A program made the translations under genes and the position numbers. A DNA stretch of 64,000 bases. It comes from Accumulibacter appositus. GTDB lineage: Bacteria > Pseudomonadota > Gammaproteobacteria > Burkholderiales > Rhodocyclaceae. The stretch lies in NCBI RefSeq assembly GCF_035440685.1, contig NZ_DAORMW010000022.1. One strand, given 5' to 3'. This document shows, piece by piece, positions 54,077 through 62,138 of this stretch (positions are counted from its first letter, which is position 1; every line of letters begins with the position of its first letter). The notes under the pieces are model-generated. The model did not search any database, was not told the DNA's origin, and saw only the letters and a list, made by a program, of their open reading frames with translations.

Positions 54077-54658
54077 TTACACCAGTCCGCGTTCGGCAAA
54101 CGACACCACCGTGTCGCCGGCGACGACGAAATGGTCGATCACCCGCACATCCACGAGGCTCAGCGCGTGCTTCAGGTTCTGTGTCAGCATCTCATCGGCC
54201 CGCGAGGGCTCGGCTTCCCCCGAGGGATGGTTGTGCGCCACGGCCAGCGCGGCGGCGTTACGGGCGAGCGCTCCCTTGACTACTTCCCGGGGATAGACGG
54301 AGGTCTGGGTCAGGGTTCCCCGGAACAACTCCTCGGCTTCGATCAGGCGATGCTGGGCGTCCAAGTAGAGCGCCAGGAACACCTCATGCTCAAGGCCAGC
54401 GCAATACAGCCGCAGCCAATCGCGCAGGACTTGCGGCGAAGTCATCAACGGGCCGCTGCGCATTTGCTCACGCAGGTCGCGCAGCAGCAGTTCGCGGGCA
54501 ACGCCCAGGCGATGGGCGAGGACGCTATCGGTGGTGCCGAGCATGCCCATTTGCGCCACGGCATCGCTCACGTGCAAAGGGTTGGCACCCGACGCGCAAA
54601 CCAGGGGCGAGAGTAATTCGCGGACCAGCTCGGCGCGGGACAAGACAGATAGATTCAT
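54077..54658 (-). CDS. RadC-like JAB-domain protein
   Basis: 193 residues; ATG at 54658 after AGAGGAG. N-terminal helix-hairpin-helix-like region (about 35-65) and a JAMM/MPN-like domain with AHNHPSGEAEPSRADEMLTQNL (H142, H144, Ser147, D155), the RadC metal site. RadC-like proteins are common ICE and prophage passengers. Their biochemical role is unsettled, although the His-His-Asp site implies a metalloenzyme. Confidence 0.85.
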   Translation of the reverse strand: MNLSVLSRAELVRELLSPLVCASGANPLHVSDAVAQMGMLGTTDSVLAHRLGVARELLLRDLREQMRSGPLMTSPQVLRDWLRLYCAGLEHEVFLALYLDAQHRLIEAEELFRGTLTQTSVYPREVVKGALARNAAALAVAHNHPSGEAEPSRADEMLTQNLKHALSLVDVRVIDHFVVAGDTVVSFAERGLV

Positions 54659-54722
54659 GGCGTTCTCCTCTATGAAACAAGAAAAGCGGGAACGCCGATC
54701 CCGATGGGGACGAGGTCCCCGC
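54659..54722 (-). promoter_or_regulatory. repeated backbone leader, copy at the radC-like gene
   Basis: Plus-strand core GGGAACGCCGATCCC at 54688-54702, followed at 54706-54720 by a GGGGAC/GTCCCC hairpin. The ribosome-binding site of the gene is 20 nt from the core. The same arrangement occurs at 57256 and 57985. Confidence 0.6.
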
Positions 54723-54774
54723 TTGGGATGAATGTGCGGACGAATGTACGCAACATCGGTCGGCACGATGAATG

Positions 54775-54797
54775 AGGCAGGTATCGACTGCGACGCC
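54775..54797 (+). repeat. 23-bp dispersed repeat, copy 2
   Basis: Identical to the inverted copy at 4891-4913. It lies about 115 bp upstream of the radC-like start, next to a GGCCTGAGGCC palindrome. Confidence 0.7.
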
Positions 54798-55134
54798 GGC
54801 CTGAGGCCGGACTACATTCCACGATGGAATGCAGGTATGCCCAGTCAGTTTCCGGCATCGGTAGGGTGGATTCAAGGGGATGCAGAGGACGCAATGTTCA
54901 AGCGGCCGGAATCCGACGGGCTTGCGAATGGCGTCGGTGATGAGGGCGTGCCGATCGCTTCCTGCGGCGCAAAGGTGCTGCCAGCTTGGTCAACAGGGCC
55001 TACTTGCACTCCAGTGTGACCGGGATGTCAGCCTATTGGCACTGCATAAATTTTTTGCGTGACCGCCGTAAAACCCGCGACAAGCCTGAAAAATTTAATC
55101 AAGATGAAGGCTCTACCCTTCACGTAGAACGACG
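54798..55134. other. intergenic, no supported gene
   Basis: 337 bp between divergent genes, with no frame carrying a credible start. The last 80 bp (from about 55040) are AT-rich (AAATTTTTTGCG, AAAAATTTAATC) and probably hold the promoter of the plus-strand gene at 55135. Confidence 0.4.
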
Positions 55135-55350
55135 ATGATCCGCCTCGGCTCGCAGATTCGACTCACTCGCCGGGAGGTCGAGCGCTTCCGGAAGATCACC
55201 GACATCGAGCCGGTAGACATCCGCACGCTCGACGACCTGGACGCCTACATCGCCCGATGCAAGGCGCACTACTGGGGCGTCTCCAAGGACACCCAGTTCC
55301 TGCACTGGCTCATCGACCGCGAATACGCCCTGTGCCGCCTGGCGGCGTAG
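55135..55350 (+). CDS. small hypothetical protein, 71 aa, paralogue of the one at 57383
   Basis: IRLGSQIRLTRREVERFRKITDIEPVDIRTLDDLDAYIARC aligns by eye with LRAGDALRFTPDEIEDFRKLGLDFDGARTQDDIDQALARW of the gene at 57383: same basic start, E-x-FRK helix and RT.DD(L/I)D helix at equal spacing. The C-termini differ. Function unknown; both are plus-strand single genes between minus-strand backbone genes. Confidence 0.55.
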   Translation: MIRLGSQIRLTRREVERFRKITDIEPVDIRTLDDLDAYIARCKAHYWGVSKDTQFLHWLIDREYALCRLAA

Positions 55351-55430
55351 CACGATTGGTTTCGGCGGGCGACTTCCTCCCCAGCGTTTCTGCCGGGGAG
55401 GCGTTGCTCCATCGGGTACTGCCCTCGAAG

Positions 55431-56102
55431 TCACTGGAAGACACGCGGCTCGATCGTTGCGCCGCGCATGAAGGCGAGGTAGGCGCCGGCCTGGCCGATG
55501 TCACGGAAACTGGCGACGACTTCTTCGCGCCGCAGAACGCTCCAGGACCGGGCGGCGTCGCCCGAAGGCTTGATGCTCAAGTCGGCTTCGCGGTAGGCGG
55601 CATGGCGATACAGGAAGTCGCCCGATTCCCAATCCACGATGGCAAGGAGGCAGGCGCACAGGATGGCGCAGCCGCCATGCTCGTCGGGCTCGATCAGCAA
55701 GGGGACCTTCAAACTCCCCGTCGAGCGGCCGATCCGGCCGACGACATCGTGCTCTTCCAGCCAGGGTTCGCCGGTGCTCGTGTCGCCCAGGATCAGGCGG
55801 ACCTTCCGTTCGCGGGTGCGGCAGGATTCCAGGACCCTGGCGGCCTTGGCATCCGTGCCGGGATCGAAGTAGGTCGTGCGTGTCAGCGGCGACTGGCTCC
55901 AGGCCTGGACGGCTCGGCCGTACTTTTCGTAGCCGGCGAGGCTCCCGTAGTCCTCCTCCGTAAACGCCAGGTCGGCACGGCCAAGCTTGCTGGCGATCTG
56001 GTTGGCGTGATCTCGGGCGTTGGCGAAACCGAGGCAGGTATAGCCCCCGCCGCAATCGATCACGTAGCGCTGCTGTGCAGCATTGATACTCACCTTGTTC
56101 AT
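55431..56102 (-). CDS. hypothetical backbone protein, 223 aa
   Basis: ATG at 56102 with AAAGGA 7 nt upstream. Sequence is soluble alpha/beta with an early VIDCGGGYTCLGFANARDHANQIASKL, and later LIEPDEHGGCAILCACLLAIVDWESGDFLYRHAAY and a C-terminal VVASFRDIGQAGAYLAFMRG. No family recognised. Its leader carries a diverged copy of the shared motif (56126-56140). Confidence 0.6.
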   Translation of the reverse strand: MNKVSINAAQQRYVIDCGGGYTCLGFANARDHANQIASKLGRADLAFTEEDYGSLAGYEKYGRAVQAWSQSPLTRTTYFDPGTDAKAARVLESCRTRERKVRLILGDTSTGEPWLEEHDVVGRIGRSTGSLKVPLLIEPDEHGGCAILCACLLAIVDWESGDFLYRHAAYREADLSIKPSGDAARSWSVLRREEVVASFRDIGQAGAYLAFMRGATIEPRVFQ

Positions 56103-56212
56103 CTCGGGTTCCTTTCGAAATCTCGTGGAACCCCACCCCGTCGGGCGTGAGCCCCACGGGGTTGTTGGGTGTCCGGCAGGCGAGGTCGGCTGGCCGGTGG
56201 TGCCGCTGCGGC

Positions 56213-56455
56213 TCAGGCCGCCTGCGCCACTGCCTGGAATCCTTGCTCGACGGCGCCGGCATCGGTGACCACGACAATCTGGTCGGACTCCAGGCGGCCC
56301 AGCTTCAGGAGCAGGGCGTCGGCGTGGTCCTGGTCTTCCGGGCTCAGGGCGGGGCGCAGTTGCAGGACCTCCTTCTTCATGAGGCGAAGCTCTTGGACGA
56401 TGGCGCGTTGGGCGCGCGCTTCGATGGCATTCAGGATTTCAGTAGCGCTTCTCAT
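56213..56455 (-). CDS. small helical hypothetical protein, 80 aa
   Basis: ATG at 56455, preceded by AAAGGAATCC. The product is a long amphipathic helix (SATEILNAIEARAQRAIVQELRLMKKEVLQLRPAL) followed by SPEDQDHADALLLKLGRLESDQIVVVTD, suggesting a coiled-coil small protein. Its leader has a CCGGC/GCCGG stem followed by six T residues, a possible attenuator. Function unknown. Confidence 0.55.
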   Translation of the reverse strand: MRSATEILNAIEARAQRAIVQELRLMKKEVLQLRPALSPEDQDHADALLLKLGRLESDQIVVVTDAGAVEQGFQAVAQAA

Positions 56456-56739
56456 CAATGGATTCCTTTCATTGCTGAAAAAATGGGCCGGCACGCCGGG
56501 GACAAATCGGCGGGCGACGTTTGGCCCGACGGGCGCAGACGGCGGTAGCAGGCGGGTGTGGGCGTCACGTGAAGTCGCCTTGCCGGCGTTCACGGGCGCT
56601 CGATGGGGTGGTGGGGGATCGGCGTGAGCGCCGCACGCACCGCTGGGGGAACAGCGGGCGTGGGCGTTCGGCGATCCGGATGCGACGGCAGTGCCGCCGC
56701 ATCACAGGCCGGGCCGGTAATGGCCTGGCGCTTCTCGGG

Positions 56740-57255
56740 TCAGGCGGCCGAGCGCGTTGTTTTTGCGCTGGGCGAGGCCTGGGCTTCAGTGGATGCGGGT
56801 AACGGGTCTGCCGCAGACTGGGCTGCCTGTTGCTCGAAGGCCGTGTGTGCCGTCGTGAACTCGGTTTCCCGAGCCAGGCGGCGCACTTGGGCCACGGCCG
56901 GCTCCTTGACCACTTCGGGCAGGCATTCGACGGCGATGTCGCTGCCGTGACGCAGACCCTTCTGCAGACTGCGCAGCGGCCGGACGAACAGGCCGTGGCA
57001 TAGCCAGCGGACGAACTGACCGATCCGCTTGTTGCGTGCCTGGCGGGCCTTGTGCCGACGCAGGGATTCCTTGCAGCACAGGTACAACGCCAGATGGGTA
57101 CGCTTCATTTCGGGATCGGACTCGAGCTGGGCCATGACTTCGGTCGCGATGGCCGGATCACGGCCGACGCGCTGGTAGAAGCCGACCCAGGCACGCTCTT
57201 CCTCGGACTCGATACCGGAGCGCCGGGGGCGAGGATGGGGTTTCTCAAGGGACAT
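56740..57255 (-). CDS. hypothetical protein with basic helical core, 171 aa
   Basis: I chose the ATG at 57255, which has GGAG 8 nt upstream, over the longer frame from 57288. N-terminus Pro/Arg-rich; the middle (about 55-110) has RTHLALYLCCKESLRRHKARQARNKRIGQFVRWL, very basic and helical, possibly nucleic-acid binding. The C-terminus is Ala/Ser-rich and disordered. No family recognised. Confidence 0.55.
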   Translation of the reverse strand: MSLEKPHPRPRRSGIESEEERAWVGFYQRVGRDPAIATEVMAQLESDPEMKRTHLALYLCCKESLRRHKARQARNKRIGQFVRWLCHGLFVRPLRSLQKGLRHGSDIAVECLPEVVKEPAVAQVRRLARETEFTTAHTAFEQQAAQSAADPLPASTEAQASPSAKTTRSAA

Positions 57256-57320
57256 GATGTTTTCTCCAAAGACGAACAGAGGGAACACCTGTCCCTGGTC
57301 GGGGAGGCGGTGGACTCCCC
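57256..57320 (-). promoter_or_regulatory. repeated backbone leader, copy at the 171-aa gene
   Basis: Plus-strand core GGGAACACCTGTCCC at 57281-57295 followed by GGGGA...TCCCC arms at 57301-57320. Same order and similar spacing as the other copies. Confidence 0.6.
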
Positions 57321-57382
57321 GGGGTTGACGGACACGCGGCGCTGCTAAGCTGGACGCTCACCGGTCAAGAGGTGCCCACACC

Positions 57383-57613
57383 ATGCTGCGTGCAGGCGAT
57401 GCGTTACGGTTCACGCCCGACGAAATCGAGGACTTCCGAAAACTCGGTCTCGACTTCGACGGGGCGCGAACACAGGACGACATCGACCAGGCATTGGCCC
57501 GCTGGGCCGATACGCTGAACGAGGAACGTCCCAATCTGCTGGAAAAGATCGCTGCGGCAATGGCGAAGGCCAGGGGCATCCCGCTACCCGCGCGCTTGAC
57601 GCGGATACGTTGA
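57383..57613 (+). CDS. small hypothetical protein, 76 aa, paralogue of the one at 55135
   Basis: LRAGDALRFTPDEIEDFRKLGLDFDGARTQDDIDQALARW matches the protein at 55135 over its first 45 residues. The C-terminal NLLEKIAAAMAKARG is different. The 3' end overlaps the convergent gene at 57584 by 30 bp. Confidence 0.5.
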   Translation: MLRAGDALRFTPDEIEDFRKLGLDFDGARTQDDIDQALARWADTLNEERPNLLEKIAAAMAKARGIPLPARLTRIR

Positions 57614-57808
57614 TGCGGTGTGCCTGCCGTTGTCCTCGGCAATCTTCATCCAACGGTCGGCGATCCGGTCCAGGTAGACCAGATCGTCGGCTTCGATCTC
57701 GCCCGACTCTCGCAAGCGGGCGATCACCTCCTTGACCAGGGACGGATCGTCCTTGGCCAGTTGGATCACAGTGGCGGCAATGCGCCGGCGGTAGAGGCTG
57801 ATCGGCAT
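57584..57808 (-). CDS. small hypothetical protein, 74 aa
   Basis: ATG at 57808 lies 2 nt after the stop of the preceding minus-strand gene, so the two are coupled. Helical: LYRRRIAATVIQLAKDDPSLVKEVIARL and GEIEADDLVYLDRIADRWMKIAED. Length and charge pattern suggest a small cytoplasmic protein. Function unknown. Confidence 0.5.
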   Translation of the reverse strand: MPISLYRRRIAATVIQLAKDDPSLVKEVIARLRESGEIEADDLVYLDRIADRWMKIAEDNGRHTASTYPRQARG

Positions 57809-57810
57809 GA

Positions 57811-57984
57811 TCAGGCTCCTGCGGCACGGTACTCGGAAGCGCAGCCAGACCGTCCGGGGACGGTGGGTCTCGGTTTCAGCAACGCCGGCACAGTCGGCAT
57901 GCGCAGGGACGGTCGGGCGTACCCGGAACCACCCAGCAGCACAGCGACCGGGCGCGACTCTCTCGTCGCAGGGATTGCGAACAT
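57811..57984 (-). CDS. very small hypothetical protein, 57 aa
   Basis: ATG at 57984 with AAGGAG 6 nt upstream and a full copy of the repeated leader. The product (MFAIPATRESRPVAVLLGGS ... EYRAAGA) is Pro/Arg-rich and unstructured-looking. Support comes from the start signals and coupling to the next gene, not from homology. Confidence 0.4.
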   Translation of the reverse strand: MFAIPATRESRPVAVLLGGSGYARPSLRMPTVPALLKPRPTVPGRSGCASEYRAAGA

Positions 57985-58047
57985 GGTGTTCTCCTTCAGG
58001 AATGAAAGGGAACACCCATCCCTGGCGAGGAACTTGGGGTTCCCCGT
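57985..58047 (-). promoter_or_regulatory. repeated backbone leader, copy at the 57-aa gene
   Basis: Plus-strand core GGGAACACCCATCCC at 58008-58022, then the perfect palindrome GGGGTTCCCC at 58036-58045. Order and distances to the AAGGAG match the copies at 54659 and 57256. Confidence 0.6.
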
Positions 58048-58257
58048 TCGGGATGCTCCGCCGTGGACGGCAGAGCGGCTCGGCGACGTGCCAGGTGGCA
58101 CGTGCAGGATGAAGGCCCACGGTTCTTGCGAACGGGGCCTTCGCTCGATGCCGATCGACCCGAAGGTCGCGCGGCAGGACACAGCATTCAGCCGGGTGGC
58201 TGAACAAGACACACGGCCATGGGCATGGCCGGACCCGACCGACGCCGGGGATCCTTG

Positions 58258-58280
58258 AGGCAGGTAACGACTGCGACGCC
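58258..58280 (+). repeat. 23-bp dispersed repeat, copy 3
   Basis: Differs from the other two copies by one base (T to A at position 9). Lies in the non-coding region before the CBASS block. Confidence 0.65.
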
Positions 58281-58853
58281 AGCAGCGCTGGACTTCAGGG
58301 CGACCGGGGTCGCCGATGAAGGCTGTGCAGACACGATGTCCACAGAAAGCCCTTGCAGTATTGCGCTGGGCTTATCCGGGCTCAAGTCAGCGATCTGAAT
58401 TGCCACCCGCAAGCGCCAGGGAAGTCAGAGGGTTTGGCTGATGAATGCGCCGCGGACAGAAACAGGCAAGCCACCTTGAGACGTTCGCAAACCACACGCC
58501 GCCTCGAGTCAGCCCCCTTGTGCGGAATATCACTTCAGTTGGCCACTGTTCACATCACAACTGACCACCCAAATTCCTCATCCTGACCACGCTCATTTCA
58601 TCAGATAGCAACCTGCCGCTGCTCGATGATTCCGGAAAGCAACCTTTCAAGCGGCGGCTGTACCCTGAAAACTGCCGAAAGGCCAATTCACACTCCTCGG
58701 CCACAACGGCCATTGGGGCGTGTCACCACGAATGGCCGCAATGTATATAGGTCTGCTGTCGTAGTCCTGGCGTCCTGGCCGAAAGACCGCTTGGCACTTC
58801 AGGCTACTTCCGGAGCTGACCCGCGGCAGCCACGAGGACCCTACCCGTAGTGG
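58281..58853. other. intergenic between backbone and CBASS, no supported gene
   Basis: Frames here have no ribosome-binding sites or protein-like composition. I see no transposase, tRNA fragment or long repeat. The region probably contains the left junction of the CBASS cargo. Confidence 0.45.
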
Positions 58854-58882
58854 TTGCCGCCGATGCCGGCCCCATATATAGT
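58854..58882 (+). promoter_or_regulatory. sigma-70-type promoter of the CBASS operon
   Basis: TTGCCG at 58854-58859, 17-bp spacer, TATAGT at 58877-58882. Four of six and five of six bases match consensus. The expected transcription start (about 58889) falls inside the CIRCE element. Confidence 0.6.
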
Positions 58883-58884
58883 AT

Positions 58885-58911
58885 TTAGCACTCGCGATCA
58901 GCGAGTGCTAA
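58885..58911 (+). promoter_or_regulatory. CIRCE element (HrcA operator)
   Basis: TTAGCACTC, then nine bases (GCGATCAGC), then GAGTGCTAA. All 18 arm positions and the 9-bp spacing equal the CIRCE consensus bound by the heat-shock repressor HrcA. The symmetry extends further outward and inward (TTTAGCACTCGC/GCGAGTGCTAAA). It overlaps the start region of the CBASS promoter and ends 19 nt before the first start codon, the usual place for repression. Confidence 0.9.
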
Positions 58912-58930
58912 ATGGACGAGGTGCCGCACG

Positions 58931-59941
58931 GTGGCGACCCAGCAGCAGTTTATCGAGTTCCTGTCCGAGATTGAACCGAGCCCCAGCACCACGCAGGTCT
59001 GTAGCGCTGCGCACCGCACGCTGCGCGGCAAGCTCGCCGCGCACCCTACTTACAAGGCCATTCACAGGGAAACGTACCTGTCTGGGTCCTACGCCCGCGA
59101 TACGGCGCTGCGTCCTCGTGTCTCCGACGGCACGCTTCGCCGACCCGACGTGGACATCATTGTGGTCGCCAACCACACGCAGTACGACCAGCCAAGTGAC
59201 GTCATCTCAATGCTCCGGCGTGCGGTGAAGCAGTCGGGGTACGAGGAGATTGAGTCAAACCGACGCTCCATTTGCGTCACGCTCGGCTCGGTCGATATGG
59301 ACGTCGTGCCGGTCATTGCCAACCCCTGGCAGCCGGGTGGCTGGCTCATTGCGGACAAGAGCGATGAGCGCTGGCTCGAGACCAACCCGATGGGCCACAA
59401 CGACTGGGCGCGTGCGGTCAACAAGCGGGCGAACGGCAACTTCAAGCCCTTGGTCAAGTTGGTGAAGTGGTGGCGCCGCGAGAACCTGCCACACCTGAAG
59501 CGGCCGAAGGGCTTCATCATCGAGACAATGGTGGCCGAGCTCATGGACTACCGCGAGAACAGTTACGAAGAACTGTTCGCGAAGCTCCTCGACCGCATCT
59601 CGACGGAGTACCAGTGGCTGGCCGCCACAGGGCAGGTGCCCCACCTCGCCGACCCCAGTGTCGAGGGCAACAACGTCTTCTCGCGCGTCAAGCCGGAGGA
59701 TTTCAAGCGGTTCTACGACCTAGCCGCCGACCACGCCCAACGTGTTCGTCGCGCCCAGCGAGAACCTGACCCGGATAAGGCGCTGGTGCAGTGGCAGCGA
59801 GTCTTCGGAGACCGTTTCCGCAAACCCACGCCCAAGAGCGGCGGCTTGCTACGGACCGCCGCAGCCGCCAGCGGTGGCATGGGCTTGGCCTTCCCTGCGA
59901 AGGCGGTCGTCCCTCCGAACAAGCCGCCTGGCTTCGCCTGA
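58931..59941 (+). CDS. CD-NTase, second-messenger synthase of type II CBASS
   Basis: 336 residues, GTG start with GAGGT 9 nt upstream. Nucleotidyltransferase motifs: YLSGSYARDTALRPR (GS motif, 52-58), RRPDVDIIVV (Asp73, Asp75) and the third Asp124 in VDMDVVPVI. The C-terminal helical half ends in a Gly/Ala/Pro-rich tail ending in Ala-encoded GFA, the part that Cap2 would conjugate. On infection it should make a cyclic di- or trinucleotide recognised by the SAVED effector. The clade cannot be assigned by eye. The stop overlaps cap2. Confidence 0.93.
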   Translation: MATQQQFIEFLSEIEPSPSTTQVCSAAHRTLRGKLAAHPTYKAIHRETYLSGSYARDTALRPRVSDGTLRRPDVDIIVVANHTQYDQPSDVISMLRRAVKQSGYEEIESNRRSICVTLGSVDMDVVPVIANPWQPGGWLIADKSDERWLETNPMGHNDWARAVNKRANGNFKPLVKLVKWWRRENLPHLKRPKGFIIETMVAELMDYRENSYEELFAKLLDRISTEYQWLAATGQVPHLADPSVEGNNVFSRVKPEDFKRFYDLAADHAQRVRRAQREPDPDKALVQWQRVFGDRFRKPTPKSGGLLRTAAAASGGMGLAFPAKAVVPPNKPPGFA

Positions 59942-61674
59942 TGCGTCTGCTGCTCGAACAGACCAAGCGGATGCTCGCAGAGACGCGCGAGTTGGACGGG
60001 CTGGCGGCAGAGTCGAGTTGGCTGACGAAGCTCTCGTGGGGCTTCACCTCAGCCAAGGAGGTGTGCGTCGAATTCGATATCACGGTGCTTGGCAAGGTCC
60101 ACGAGGCTGTCCTGGTTTACCCAGACCTCTTCCCTCACGCGCCCGCCTACGTGCGCCCGCGCAAGTCCGACGAGGCCTGGAGCAGCCATCAATACCCCGG
60201 CACCGGAACGCTCTGTCTGGAATGGGGCCCGGACAACTGGCGACCCGACGTTACTGGTGCAGACCTTGTTCGCAGCACTCACAAACTGCTGGCCTTCGAA
60301 AAGCTCGGTACCGCTATCGGGCTGGACGCGCCGTCGCGCCACGAGTTGACGTTGGGTCAGCGGCTTCGTACGGAAACACGACGGTTTGTCGTGACGCCGG
60401 AGTTGGCCACCGCCGTGATTGCTGCCGCAGGCGCGCAGCACACGCCCCTCACAGTCGCGACGTCGTGCAGGTTCACCGAGCTGGTGAGCATCGGAATCAT
60501 GCTGGGGCCAGCCGATGGTCCAAACCTTCCAGGACTTCCGCCTGAGGTGACGGATAGCACCGTAGGTGGCGTGATTGTCCGAACTGGTTGGATGGTACGG
60601 TGCGATGACTGGCTTGGCCTTGAGTCGCCGGCCAAGAGCCAGGCGGACATTCGCGATTTCTTGAAAGCAAAGGGGCGATGGCCCTGGCCAGACGATGACG
60701 ACCGCAGTGGCTTCTTGTTGCTTGTGGACGACCAGTGGCACTTGCGGCCTATCGCGATTGTCAAGGGCACTGGCGACACCGCCTATGAGTACCGCATGGT
60801 CGACTTCAGTGGAGCTAGCGCGCCCCGCCAGCCCGAACGAAACCAAGAGCTAGTCGGCAAACGCGTTGCCGTGATTGGTCTTGGGTCCGTCGGCAGCAAG
60901 GTGGCCGTATCCTTGGCGAGGTCCGGCGTCACCCGATTTCTGCTCATCGATGACGATATCCTGGCGCCGGCAAACCTTTCGCGCAATCAACTCGATTGGC
61001 AGTCCGTGGGCTACGACAAGGTCGACGGCACGCGCGGCGCGATTCGCCTGGTTCGACCAGACGCTGAAGTTCAGACTCGAACGTTTCGGTTCGCTGGCCA
61101 AGAGAGCTCTGCCTACAACACCACCGTGCTTGAACAGGTGGCTGCCTGCGACCTGGTCATCGACGCGACGGCCAGCCCGAAGGTCTTCTCTTCGGTGGCC
61201 GCGATTTGCGCCCGGCGGGGTGTAGCCCTCGTATGGGGCGAGGTTTTTGCCGGCGGCATCGGCGCGTTGATGGCCCGCAGTATCCCTGGGCGGGATGCCG
61301 ACCCGCTCGGCGTTCGTGCGGCCATCAACGCGTACTTGGCCACGCTGCCCGAAGCACCGTTCAAACACGCAGAGGGCTACGACGCGGAAGAGGCGGGCGT
61401 GGTCTACGTCGCTGGGGACGCAGAGGTGAGTCAGCTTGCTGCATCGTTGGCCCAGTACGCCATTGACGCGCTCACCGCCGCAGAGCCTCTCCAGTTTCCG
61501 GTTGCTGCCTACCTTTTCGGTTACCAGAGGGCCTGGGTCTTTGAAGCGCCCTTCGACACTCGTGCGATTGAGTGCCCTGCGGCATCGCCAGGGCCAGCCA
61601 CACCCGAAGATGCGGAAGCGGACGCTACCGCCTTGGGCGAACTAATTTCGGTCTTCGGTCCGAGCAAATGTTGA
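59941..61674 (+). CDS. cap2: Cap2, E2-E1 fusion ubiquitin-like transferase
   Basis: 577 residues, ATG overlapping the preceding stop (TGATG). E2-like N-terminal domain with GTGTLCLEWGPDNWRPD (catalytic Cys92). Linker region, then a ThiF/E1 adenylation domain from about 305: GKRVAVIGLGSVGSKVAVSLARSG, LLIDDDILAPANLSRNQ, DLVIDATASPKV. Cap2 ligates the CD-NTase C-terminus to target proteins and so primes it. The E1 catalytic Cys was not assigned by eye. Confidence 0.92.
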   Translation: MRLLLEQTKRMLAETRELDGLAAESSWLTKLSWGFTSAKEVCVEFDITVLGKVHEAVLVYPDLFPHAPAYVRPRKSDEAWSSHQYPGTGTLCLEWGPDNWRPDVTGADLVRSTHKLLAFEKLGTAIGLDAPSRHELTLGQRLRTETRRFVVTPELATAVIAAAGAQHTPLTVATSCRFTELVSIGIMLGPADGPNLPGLPPEVTDSTVGGVIVRTGWMVRCDDWLGLESPAKSQADIRDFLKAKGRWPWPDDDDRSGFLLLVDDQWHLRPIAIVKGTGDTAYEYRMVDFSGASAPRQPERNQELVGKRVAVIGLGSVGSKVAVSLARSGVTRFLLIDDDILAPANLSRNQLDWQSVGYDKVDGTRGAIRLVRPDAEVQTRTFRFAGQESSAYNTTVLEQVAACDLVIDATASPKVFSSVAAICARRGVALVWGEVFAGGIGALMARSIPGRDADPLGVRAAINAYLATLPEAPFKHAEGYDAEEAGVVYVAGDAEVSQLAASLAQYAIDALTAAEPLQFPVAAYLFGYQRAWVFEAPFDTRAIECPAASPGPATPEDAEADATALGELISVFGPSKC

Positions 61675-62138
61675 CCGTGAGCGTTCCGCCTGACGTTCAA
61701 GAGACTCTGCGGAGCGCGCTGCGGACTTCTGGGCCCAACGAGTGTGGCGGCATCCTGATGGCGGAGCACATCGGTCCGGACCACTTCATGGTTCGACAGT
61801 TGACCGTCCAAGGGGGTGGCAGATTCGCCAGCTTTGTTCGCGGGACGCGTACAGCCTTTCGTGCGCTGAGCCAGTACTTCCGCCAGTCCGGTCACGACTA
61901 CACCCGCTTCAACTACTTGGGCGAGTGGCATTCGCATCCAAGCTTTTCGGTGCAGCCCAGCAGCATCGACCACCGGTCAATGCTCGACATCGTCACGAAC
62001 GCGAAGGTTGGAGCGAACTTTGTGGTGCTGCTCATCTTCAGGCTTGTCGACCACGAAAAGCTTGAAGGCAGCGCGCACACGTACTTTCCGGACGGAACAA
62101 TCGCGCCGTCCGCCCTCGTTATTGAAGGAAGCACATGA
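61668..62138 (+). CDS. cap3: Cap3, JAMM/JAB isopeptidase
   Basis: 156 residues; ATG at 61668, overlapping cap2 by 7 nt. Complete JAMM site: Glu25 (ECGGIL) and H88-x-H90-P-(x)6-S98-x-x-D101 (WHSHPSFSVQPSSID). It removes the CD-NTase from conjugates and balances Cap2. The longer frame from 61572 runs inside cap2 and was not used. Confidence 0.92.
   Translation: MLTVSVPPDVQETLRSALRTSGPNECGGILMAEHIGPDHFMVRQLTVQGGGRFASFVRGTRTAFRALSQYFRQSGHDYTRFNYLGEWHSHPSFSVQPSSIDHRSMLDIVTNAKVGANFVVLLIFRLVDHEKLEGSAHTYFPDGTIAPSALVIEGST

Noticed and set aside
55257..56150. 297-aa plus-strand open frame
   Set aside because: Runs antisense through the 223-aa gene that has its own ribosome-binding site; composition is shadow-like.
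59791..61674. Longer start for cap2
   Set aside because: The extra 50 codons lie inside the CD-NTase gene in another frame; the TGATG junction at 59941 is the natural start.
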